19,051 bases of DNA from CAZPRQ01 sp964589415 (GTDB lineage Bacteria; Patescibacteriota; Doudnabacteria; UBA920): positions 1 to 19,051 of the forward strand of contig CAZPRQ010000024.1 in the NCBI GenBank assembly GCA_964589415.1. Reading direction: 5' to 3'. The position numbers and the translations under genes were made by a program. The notes under the pieces were generated by a model. The model was given only the letters and a program-made list of their open reading frames with translations, had not been told where the DNA came from and made no database searches. Positions within the stretch are counted from its first letter, which is position 1. Each line of letters begins with the position of its first letter. Positions 5,533 through 11,455 of this stretch are shown here, piece by piece.

Positions 5533-6468
5533 ATGAAGGATATAAGCGAACAAGAGGAAGATAAAACAAACGTGGTTAAGGCGGAAAAAAAAGTAGGTGG
5601 CCTTAAAATTTTACTAATTTTTATTGCTTTAATTTTATGCGCCGCGGTTGCCAGTGCCGCTTGGCTATACACCGGAGGCCCATCTGAGACAAAGGAAAAA
5701 GTTTTTCGAGTCCTACCAATCCCTGTGGCTTTGGTAGGCAATAAGCCTATTTCTCAGGCCGAATATTTTAAACGGCTGGACGCGGCTGAAAAATATTACA
5801 GCCAATCTCCGGAAGGGGCGCCTAAGGATATTAAAAAACAGGTCATGGACAGCATTATTGGTGAGTTTAAGTTAAAGCTTTTGGCCGAACAGAAGGGGTT
5901 TAGCGTAACAGGACAAGAAATAGATGCCCAATACGCCAATATGGTTAAGGATATGGCCGGGGGAGATGAAAAGCAATTGGAAACAATGATTTCTCAATAC
6001 GGCATGGACAAAGAGGATTTTAAGAAACAGGTAATTTCTTCGGATTTACTAAGGGTTAAATTAGCCGTATGGTTCAATGAACAGCGGGACCTAAACCAGC
6101 CGGCCTATAAAATAATTGACGAGGCGCAATCTCAATTAAACGAGGGAAAAAACCTGGAAAGTCTTGCAAAGCAATACAGCCAGGACGAGGCCAGCAGTCA
6201 ACTTGAAGGTGATGTTGGTTTTGTTGAAGAATCACAACTTTTACCGGAATTCCAAAAAGCCCTAGACGGCATTGACGACGGTAAAACTGCGCTGGTTGTT
6301 AGCCGGTTTGGCCTGCATATGCTTAAAGTGCAAGCACGCGACAACAATGGAACAAACGGAACAAATAGAGTGCATTTGAAACAAATTTTCGTAAAGGCTG
6401 AGGATCCGACCAATTGGTACAATAGCCAGGTGGACAAAATTAAAACCAGGACACTAATAAAAATTTAA
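5533..6468 (+). CDS. Membrane-anchored SurA/PrsA-like peptidyl-prolyl isomerase
   Basis: 311 residues. A polar cytoplasmic N-terminus is followed by one membrane segment (about 24-46), so the bulk is outside the membrane. Residues about 65-200 form the helical SurA_N-type chaperone region (VALVGNKPISQAEYFKRL, then VMDSIIGEFKLKLLAEQKG, MISQYGMDKEDFKKQV). Residues about 202-270 carry a parvulin domain: LAKQYSQDEASSQLEGDVGFVEESQLLPEFQKALDGI and the closing RFGLHMLKVQ. It should assist folding of exported proteins and speed proline isomerisation. The usual first strand of a parvulin domain (R-x-x-x-I-L-V) is not clear before the domain, but a similar strand (RVHLKQIFVKAED) appears after it near the C-terminus. 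It follows the FtsB-like gene by 9 bases. Confidence 0.88.
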   Translation: MKDISEQEEDKTNVVKAEKKVGGLKILLIFIALILCAAVASAAWLYTGGPSETKEKVFRVLPIPVALVGNKPISQAEYFKRLDAAEKYYSQSPEGAPKDIKKQVMDSIIGEFKLKLLAEQKGFSVTGQEIDAQYANMVKDMAGGDEKQLETMISQYGMDKEDFKKQVISSDLLRVKLAVWFNEQRDLNQPAYKIIDEAQSQLNEGKNLESLAKQYSQDEASSQLEGDVGFVEESQLLPEFQKALDGIDDGKTALVVSRFGLHMLKVQARDNNGTNGTNRVHLKQIFVKAEDPTNWYNSQVDKIKTRTLIKI

Positions 6469-6484
6469 ACCACCCAGGTTTAAA
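6464..6484. other. Perfect hairpin over the isomerase stop codon
   Basis: TTTAAACC (6464-6471) and GGTTTAAA (6477-6484) form an 8-bp stem with loop ACCCA, overlapping the stop codon TAA (6466-6468). The plus side is followed by A, not T; the minus side is followed by TTTTT. No minus-strand gene is present to be terminated. Confidence 0.6.
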
Positions 6485-6506
6485 AAAATCAAATTGTCAA
6501 AACAAA

Positions 6507-8363
6507 ATGGAACCAGAAGTCATAAATTATATCCAAGAAGCACGCAAGCATGGACTTGCGGATTTGGAAATAAAACAAAATCTTCTAAATAGCGGGTGGG
6601 ATGCGGCAAAAGTAGAGGAAAATTTCGCGCACGCAAAGGCAGAAGAGCACAGGATTATCCAAAACGCGGACGAAGACTTACATAACCGTTTTTCCCATCC
6701 CGATACGTTATTGACCCACGCCGAAACACCCTTGCAATTTAACAAACTGCCCTCAGGAGAGCAGCACAATTCTCAACCATTAAAAAACCCGAACCCCAAC
6801 GAAAGTTTAACCGAGCAGTCAATTAAAACCAAAAAAACTCGCAAGGTCGCCATTATTTTGGCCCTGGTGTTCTTTTGTTTAGCTTTGGTTTCAGGCTCAG
6901 CTTTCGCCTATTACACCTACGTCTACAATAGCCCGGAAAAAATTTGGAATGCTTATAGGGAAGCCTCACCACCGACAATTTATAAAAATTCCTTAAATTT
7001 TTCATATGAAGATTCTGTGGATAAATCTTCCCAAATAGCCGAAAAACTTGGAATGGATAACTTACACTTAAGAGTAGAGGGGCAATTTTACGTAAATAAC
7101 TCCGATTCCAAAAACCCGCAGTCAAGTTCGGACATGCAGTACACGGCAGGAAGCGGAAATACGGATGTGTCTACAGGTTTTAAATACCGTCTCATAAATA
7201 AAATTTTCTACCTTAATGTAGGGGAGAACCCTTTTCTGGACGGACTCATAGCTGGTATGAACAATGGGAAAAAACTGGAATGGGTAAAAATTGACATAAA
7301 TGAGTTGGAGCAAAAAATGAAGGAAACAAACGCCAGCAGTTCAGAGGTTTCCAGCTTTGAAAAAATAATTAACCAACAAATTCAAAGTGATATTTCCCAG
7401 TTATGGGAAGATTCCAGCCTAGTTAATGTAAATTCAACCATTGGCAGAGAGACGGTAAATGGAGTAAAGACTTACCATTATTCCAATAGTTTTGATAAGG
7501 AGGCTTTTAAAAATTTTCTTACGGCCGCTCTTGAAAAAATAATAAATTCCGCCAAAGAAAATGGTGAAAAAATTGAACCGGAAGATAAGCAGTTTGCAAA
7601 AAATTTAATACCCCTTCTTATAGACAAAATTCAAATAAGTAAGTTTGAAACCTGGGTAGGCATTGAGGACAAAGTCCTGCATAAAGTCGTCCTGGAAAGC
7701 AATGCCCCTTCAATTATTTCGGCAATTGGTCAAGGTATGGAGAAAACCGCGGATTTAAGCCGCGACGTAAAACGAGTTTCAGATATTAGACAAGCCGCGT
7801 CCGCTTTAGAACTGTATTATAACGATTTTGGCGGGTACCCAGACTCTAAAGACGGCAAACCCCAAGATATTGAACCAATGTATATTGCCAATTTTCCGGC
7901 AGCCCCAACTCCTGCCGACGGCGGTTGCACGGACTATTTTAACACTTATTGGTATGAACCGGCGGGTGAAAAAACCCTAAAAGATGGGAAAAATTTGTAC
8001 TCCTCTTATGAATTAACTTTTTGTTTGGGAAAAAACACGGGCGGACATTCGGCTGGTATTGCAAAACTAACCCCAGCGGGCATTGTAACAAACATTCCCT
8101 GCCCGTCTACCCCCGAAAATTGTGGTTTTGCCGGAATAATAGAGGATACGGCATTGTCCACAACAGACGAAGACAGACAACAGGCTGTAGATTTCATAAA
8201 TAAATGGGGTTTTAGCGCGAATATTAAAATAGAAGCCGAGTATTCTGAATTTGAAAAAAAGGAAACTTTGGATATTCCTGAAGAAGCCTTCGATTTACTG
8301 GACCTAATAAATTCTAAACAAGTACTTGGTGCATTTACGACAGTAGACGGAATGCTTGAATGA
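6507..8363 (+). CDS. Long membrane-anchored protein with UBA-like N-terminus and pseudopilin-like Cys domain
   Basis: 618 residues, not a named family. Residues 4-44 (VINYIQEARKHGLADLEIKQ, LLNSGWDAAKVEENF) resemble a small three-helix UBA/CUE-like module facing the cytoplasm. A polar linker (45-110) leads to one membrane segment (113-137). The outer part has a long beta/alpha region (about 150-410) including FETWVGIEDKVLHKVVL. Residues about 420-540 resemble the globular part of a GspG-type pseudopilin (DIRQAASALELYYNDFGGYP, then a tail with four Cys at 474, 506, 532 and 539). A short charged beta-rich tail follows (NIKIEAEYSEFEKKETLDIP). The protein at 11456 is a paralog along its whole outer region. 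Role unknown; a surface or secretion-related protein is possible. A terminator follows. Confidence 0.75.
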   Translation: MEPEVINYIQEARKHGLADLEIKQNLLNSGWDAAKVEENFAHAKAEEHRIIQNADEDLHNRFSHPDTLLTHAETPLQFNKLPSGEQHNSQPLKNPNPNESLTEQSIKTKKTRKVAIILALVFFCLALVSGSAFAYYTYVYNSPEKIWNAYREASPPTIYKNSLNFSYEDSVDKSSQIAEKLGMDNLHLRVEGQFYVNNSDSKNPQSSSDMQYTAGSGNTDVSTGFKYRLINKIFYLNVGENPFLDGLIAGMNNGKKLEWVKIDINELEQKMKETNASSSEVSSFEKIINQQIQSDISQLWEDSSLVNVNSTIGRETVNGVKTYHYSNSFDKEAFKNFLTAALEKIINSAKENGEKIEPEDKQFAKNLIPLLIDKIQISKFETWVGIEDKVLHKVVLESNAPSIISAIGQGMEKTADLSRDVKRVSDIRQAASALELYYNDFGGYPDSKDGKPQDIEPMYIANFPAAPTPADGGCTDYFNTYWYEPAGEKTLKDGKNLYSSYELTFCLGKNTGGHSAGIAKLTPAGIVTNIPCPSTPENCGFAGIIEDTALSTTDEDRQQAVDFINKWGFSANIKIEAEYSEFEKKETLDIPEEAFDLLDLINSKQVLGAFTTVDGMLE

Positions 8364-8376
8364 CGGAGCAAAATTT

Positions 8377-8407
8377 AAAAACCACTACCGTTTGGAGTGG
8401 TTTTTTT
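8377..8407 (+). terminator. Rho-independent terminator
   Basis: AACCACT and AGTGGTT pair around the loop ACCGTTTGG, followed by TTTTTTT. It begins 14 bases after the stop codon of the 618-residue protein gene and separates it from alanine racemase. Confidence 0.9.
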
Positions 8408-8447
8408 ACATATAACCGCTTGTAAATTTAATAACCGAGAATACGTC

Positions 8448-8464
8448 AAATAGTGTACAATATA
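8448..8464 (+). promoter_or_regulatory. -10 region predicting a leaderless alanine racemase mRNA
   Basis: AAATAGTGTACAATATA contains TACAAT at 8456-8461, ending exactly 6 bases before the ATG at 8468. This is the same spacing as at the NERD gene. The element matches 15 of 17 bases of that before the FtsB-like gene (5117-5133). No clear -35 box is visible. Confidence 0.6.
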
Positions 8465-8467
8465 CCC

Positions 8468-9589
8468 ATGACACACAAGTACCGAACGTGGATAGAAATA
8501 TCCACATCTGCCGTTCGTAAAAATTACCAAGCTTTTAGAAAATTTATTGGTAAAAAAACCGGGCTTTTAGCTGTAGTCAAGTCTAACGCCTATGGCCATG
8601 AGCTTGTAGGTTTTGCCAAAATTATGTCAGCTTTGGGAGCCGATTGGCTGGGTGTAGATTCCATAACTGAGGCCAGAACGCTTAGACGACAGGGGATTCG
8701 GACACCTATTTTAGTACAGGGCTATACACTCCCTGCGCTATTTCCAATGGCCGCAAAGAAAAATATTACACTCACTATTTCCACCTTGGAAAGCCTAAAA
8801 AAGCTGGTCTTGCTAAAAAAGCCAGCGGACATACATTTAAAAATAGAAACGGGGATGAACAGGCAGGGGCTGGGACAGGAAGATTTAAAAAAAGCATTAG
8901 CATTGCTTAAAAAAAACGTCGCAACAATAAACTTTACCGGGGCTTACACGCACTTGGCTTCAGCAAAAAAACCCGACGCTACTCATGACACGGAAAAGCA
9001 ATTGCAAAGATTTGAAAAATCGGTTGGGTTAATCAACTCTCATGGCTTTTACCCTATGCTACATGCCTGCGCTACCGCAGGGGTTTTAAATTACCCAAAA
9101 GCGCATTTTGACATGGTTCGCGTAGGTATTGGCCTATATGGGTTGTGGCCTTCGCCTGAAACGCGCATTGAGCATGAAAAAAGCCTTAAACTTGAACCGG
9201 TTTTAACATGGAAGGCAATAATTAGCGAACTTAAGTGGGTTGAAAAAGGTGAAAAAGTAGGATATGATAATACAGAAACACTGAGCAGTCGTACTCGCCT
9301 GGCTATTATTCCGCTTGGCTATTGGCACGGTTACTGGCGTGCTTTTTCTTCCAAGGCCCATGTATTAGTGTGTGGAAAAAGGTGTAGAGTTGTAGGTAGG
9401 GTAAGTATGGACATGATAGTAGTAGACGTTACCAAAGTTACGGCAGTCAAAGTTGGCAGTCACGCGGTTCTTTTAGGTGGCCAAGGTAAAGAGAAAATTA
9501 CAGCGGAAGAACTTGCAAAGCTCGCGGGTACTACAAATTACGAAATTGTTACCAGGCTTAATCCGCTAATTAAAAAAATATACATATAG
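8468..9589 (+). CDS. alr: Alanine racemase
   Basis: 373 residues, full length for the family. It is a PLP enzyme that converts L-Ala to D-Ala for peptidoglycan. The PLP lysine is Lys38 in AVVKSNAYGH. The catalytic tyrosine is Tyr266 in EKVGYDNTE. The substrate-binding region has RVSMDM (311-316), and Arg132 in GMNRQGL matches the conserved arginine before the barrel strand. HACATAGVLNYP and DMVRVGIGLYGL are also family blocks. The frame opens earlier at a GTG (8453), but the ATG at 8468 is preferred. It starts THKYRTWIEIS, the normal family opening, and a -10 box (TACAAT) overlaps the GTG, so an mRNA beginning at 8468 is predicted. The gene stands alone between a terminator and the tRNA locus. 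Confidence 0.96.
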   Translation: MTHKYRTWIEISTSAVRKNYQAFRKFIGKKTGLLAVVKSNAYGHELVGFAKIMSALGADWLGVDSITEARTLRRQGIRTPILVQGYTLPALFPMAAKKNITLTISTLESLKKLVLLKKPADIHLKIETGMNRQGLGQEDLKKALALLKKNVATINFTGAYTHLASAKKPDATHDTEKQLQRFEKSVGLINSHGFYPMLHACATAGVLNYPKAHFDMVRVGIGLYGLWPSPETRIEHEKSLKLEPVLTWKAIISELKWVEKGEKVGYDNTETLSSRTRLAIIPLGYWHGYWRAFSSKAHVLVCGKRCRVVGRVSMDMIVVDVTKVTAVKVGSHAVLLGGQGKEKITAEELAKLAGTTNYEIVTRLNPLIKKIYI

Positions 9590-9639
9590 GTCGAGTAACG
9601 GCATAACTTCGTTGCCCATGTCAGTCGTCTTAGCTCATC

Positions 9640-9667
9640 TCCGACGTCTGCTTCTAGCAGAGTCGGA
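9640..9667. repeat. Hairpin 1 in the tRNA D-arm insert
   Basis: TCCGAC-G-TCTGC (9640-9651) pairs with GCAGAGTCGGA (9657-9667): 11 pairs, one bulged G, loop TTCTA. It is directly followed by hairpin 2. Confidence 0.85.
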
Positions 9668-9690
9668 GCCCCGACCACTGCGTCGGGGCT
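9667..9690. repeat. Hairpin 2 in the tRNA D-arm insert
   Basis: AGCCCCGAC (9667-9675) and GTCGGGGCT (9682-9690) form a perfect 9-bp stem with loop CACTGC. No T run follows, so it is not a terminator. Confidence 0.85.
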
Positions 9691-9695
9691 GGTAG

Positions 9696-9721
9696 ACCAC
9701 GTCGTTCACGAACGACGTGGT
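9696..9721. repeat. Hairpin 3 after the tRNA D loop
   Basis: ACCACGTCGTT (9696-9706) and AACGACGTGGT (9711-9721) form a perfect 11-bp stem with loop CACG. It is followed by AAAA, so it is not a terminator on the plus strand. Confidence 0.85.
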
Positions 9722-9736
9722 AAAACAACGGTATCG

Positions 9737-9900
9737 CCCGCCCGCAACGACTTCGCGTATAAAACTTTTAGTGTTTAATGGTGCCGGCTTAGCTCATCTG
9801 GTAGAGCAGCGGTATCGTAAACCGCAGGTGGTCGGTTCAAGTCCGACAGCCGGCTCCACCAGACACTAATTAATAAGCAGTCGTTGCGAAGTCGGGCGGG
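9737..9900. repeat. Inverted-repeat-bounded insert carrying tRNA-Thr
   Basis: CCCGCCCG (9737-9744) and CGGGCGGG (9893-9900) pair perfectly. After a 5-base bulge, ACTTCGC (9750-9756) pairs with GCGAAGT (9886-9892). Closer in, TTAGTGT just before and ACACTAA just after the tRNA also pair. The intact tRNA would sit at the tip of this long stem. The insert boundaries fall exactly inside the outer anticodon loop. Confidence 0.75.
9783..9858 (+). tRNA. tRNA-Thr (anticodon CGU)
   Basis: A complete 76-base cloverleaf. Acceptor GCCGGCT (9783-9789) pairs with AGCCGGC (9848-9854). The D arm is GCTC-ATCTGGTA-GAGC. The anticodon arm is GCGGT-ATCGTAA-ACCGC with anticodon CGT at 9816-9818, reading ACG (Thr). 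The variable loop is AGGTG. The T arm is GTCGG-TTCAAGT-CCGAC. The discriminator is T and CCA is encoded (9856-9858). All stems pair fully. A second CCA follows at once (9859-9861). A TATAAA box at 9758-9763 could be its -10. It lies inside the inverted-repeat-bounded insert described separately. No terminator follows it closely. Confidence 0.95.
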
Positions 9901-9958
9901 TAAACCGTAGGTTAAGGGTTCAAGCCCCTTATTCGGCTCCAGGCAATAGGCAGGCGGG

Positions 9959-9978
9959 GCAGCGGTATCTTAAAGCGC
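9959..9978 (+). repeat. Third tRNA-Thr-like fragment
   Basis: Twenty bases matching the D-stem end and anticodon arm of the intact tRNA (9806-9825) at 18 of 20 positions. The differences turn the loop into ATCTTAA and leave a G-G mismatch in the stem. No acceptor or T arm accompanies it. Confidence 0.55.
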
Positions 9979-9994
9979 CTTAAATGTAATTACT

Positions 9995-11317
9995 ATGCTT
10001 AAAAATGAAGAGTACTTAAAAACTGTTAAAAGACCCTATCCGCCCCTATTTTTGACTTTGGCTTGTATGGGCTACAGGGATAAAAATGTTTTTAAGGGCG
10101 TCTTAAAAGAGCCTTTTTGCTATATGCACTTGGCTCATGCTGAGTCCGTTTGGTACTACAGTAAAAAAGAAGTTGAAAAGAGTGGAAATATGGCTTTAGA
10201 GTCTTGGCAAGATGAAAGGCTATTTAACTCTGTAAAAAAAGATTTTCAACAAAGAGAAAAGCGTTTTACAGATTCTGCGTTGAAAGATTTTGAAAGTTTT
10301 GATCGAGCTTACCAAGACTACATGGTCACCTTAATTTTGATATTTGCCCTAGAAAAACCTGCAGAAAATGCATTAAGAAAAGCTTTATCTAAAAAGCTAA
10401 CGACCGAAGAAACAGATGGACTAATGTCTGAATTAAACATGCCTTTTTTGGATAATTTTTACAAACAGGAAGAATACGATCTTATCAATTGTACAGATTT
10501 AGCCGAACATGCGAAAAAATATATTTGGCTTAATGCTCGGTATGGGGAAGAAAAAGAATATACCACTGAAGAAGCTGAAACAAAACTAAAAAATGTCAAT
10601 AAAGATAAATTTTTGCGTGAATGGAATGAGGGAAAAATTAAATTAAAGCGGGTTATTGAATATGCAAAAAGACTATTAGACAAGGATAGTGCCCTGGTGG
10701 ATATTTTACAATATATTGCTTTTTACCGCACCCACAGAACCGATACAATTAATAAAGCTCAATTCTTAGCACTACCAATGTTAAAAGAAAAGGCCAAATC
10801 TTTAGATTTGAGTTATCAAGAATTTTTAAGATGCAGTGGGGAAGAATTGTTAAACAACAACATCCCTAACAAGGATATTTTGCAGGGACGTATTAAGGGT
10901 TGCTCTACCTTAATGGATAATGGAATAATTAGCTGCTTAATAGGTGAGGAGTCTAAAAAATTGATAGATTTTTTTAAAGAAGACGTTACATCTGCGACTG
11001 AATTCAAAGGCAATATTGCTTCCAAAGGTAAAGCGCAAGGAGTAGTTAAAATTATTACTGATAGAAAAGATTTTACTAAGATTGAAGATGGAAATATTTT
11101 GGTAACCAGCATGACAACTCCCGAAATGGTTCCTATTATGAAAAAAGCGGCGGCATTTGTTACTGACGAGGGTGGGGTGACATGTCATGCAGCAATTATT
11201 TCTCGTGAGATGAATAAACCTTGTATTATAGGTACAAAAGTTGCCACACAACTTTTGAAGGATGGAGATAGGGTGGAAGTAGATGCTAATAGTGGTTTTG
11301 TAAAAATTTTAATATAA
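9995..11317 (+). CDS. PEP-utilising enzyme mobile-domain (phosphohistidine swivel) protein
   Basis: 440 residues. The last hundred residues (about 340-440) match the phosphohistidine domain of PEP synthase, PPDK and related enzymes: GNIASKGKAQGVVKII, ILVTSMTTPEMVPIMKKAAAFVTDEGG, then the active-site His398 in GGVTCHAAIISREMNKPCIIGT, and DGDRVEVDANSGFVKIL. In those enzymes this domain ferries a phosphoryl group between an ATP-binding domain and a second site. Here neither an ATP-grasp domain nor a PEP-binding barrel is recognisable. Instead residues 1-335 are mostly charged helices with many aromatic residues and no known motif to my eye. The substrate is unknown. It follows the tRNA locus by 53 bases without a Shine-Dalgarno, and a terminator follows. 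Its codons look more AT-rich than those of its neighbours. Confidence 0.85.
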   Translation: MLKNEEYLKTVKRPYPPLFLTLACMGYRDKNVFKGVLKEPFCYMHLAHAESVWYYSKKEVEKSGNMALESWQDERLFNSVKKDFQQREKRFTDSALKDFESFDRAYQDYMVTLILIFALEKPAENALRKALSKKLTTEETDGLMSELNMPFLDNFYKQEEYDLINCTDLAEHAKKYIWLNARYGEEKEYTTEEAETKLKNVNKDKFLREWNEGKIKLKRVIEYAKRLLDKDSALVDILQYIAFYRTHRTDTINKAQFLALPMLKEKAKSLDLSYQEFLRCSGEELLNNNIPNKDILQGRIKGCSTLMDNGIISCLIGEESKKLIDFFKEDVTSATEFKGNIASKGKAQGVVKIITDRKDFTKIEDGNILVTSMTTPEMVPIMKKAAAFVTDEGGVTCHAAIISREMNKPCIIGTKVATQLLKDGDRVEVDANSGFVKILI

Positions 11318-11375
11318 GCTACGGGAAAACTCGAAGCTGCTGGCAACTCTACAAAATATTGAAAAATGTGTGGAC

Positions 11376-11404
11376 AAATACACCCTTATACGGGTATTTT
11401 TGCG
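11376..11404 (+). terminator. Terminator with one bulge
   Basis: AAATAC-A-CCC pairs with GGGTATTT across loop TTATAC, followed by TTTTG. It lies 58 bases after the PEP-domain gene and abuts the promoter of the next gene, whose -35 box overlaps the T run. Confidence 0.65.
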
Positions 11405-11428
11405 TTGTATAAGCAAATCTGACATAAT
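11400..11428 (+). promoter_or_regulatory. Extended -10 promoter of the 555-residue paralog gene
   Basis: TTGCGT (11400-11405), a 17-base spacer and CATAAT (11423-11428), with extended TG at 11420-11421. Transcription would start near 11435, about 20 bases before the ATG, with no Shine-Dalgarno. Confidence 0.65.
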
Positions 11429-11455
11429 ATATGCATTATTTACTACTCTGAAAAT

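Larger units (their letters stand above)
9624..9941 (+). pseudogene. Interrupted tRNA-Thr(CGU)-like gene enclosing the intact tRNA
   Basis: Joining the pieces gives a tRNA-like cloverleaf. The acceptor strand is GTCGTCT (9624-9630), then TA, then GCTC (9633-9636). The D loop is ATCT (9637-9640) plus GGTA (9691-9694), then GA. The anticodon stem and loop are ACGGT-ATCG (9728-9736) plus TAA-ACCGT (9901-9908). The variable loop is AGGTT. The T arm is AAGGG-TTCAAGC-CCCTT (9914-9930), then ATTCGGC (9931-9937), T and CCA (9939-9941). The D loop and the 7-base anticodon loop equal those of the inner tRNA. The anticodon stem (one changed but still paired base pair) and the T stem are perfect. The acceptor pairs at only 5 of 7 positions, and one D-stem base is unclear. 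Inserts lie at about 9641-9690, 9697-9724 and 9737-9900. It could be a broken gene, an intron-bearing precursor, or an assembly error. Confidence 0.6.
9590..9994. other. 405-base tRNA-Thr locus with inserts and hairpins
   Basis: There is no protein gene here. From left to right it holds 34 bases without recognised features, the interrupted outer tRNA-like sequence with three GC-rich hairpins in its D arm, an inverted-repeat-bounded insert with the intact tRNA-Thr, the outer 3' half ending CCA at 9941, a 20-base third tRNA-like fragment (9959-9978), and the start region of the next gene. The inserts are conspicuously rich in G, C and CpG compared with the surrounding DNA. Confidence 0.8.

Noticed and set aside
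6464..6484. Plus-strand terminator after the isomerase gene
   Set aside because: The stem is followed by A residues, not T, and the T run is on the other strand where no gene ends.
9640..9721. CRISPR-like array
   Set aside because: The hairpins differ in sequence and spacing, with no repeated unit and spacers, and no cas genes are in the window.
9737..9900. Group I or group II intron in the outer tRNA
   Set aside because: At 164 bases and holding a full tRNA, it leaves no room for a catalytic core, and I see no core motifs. An intron-like processing by other means remains open.
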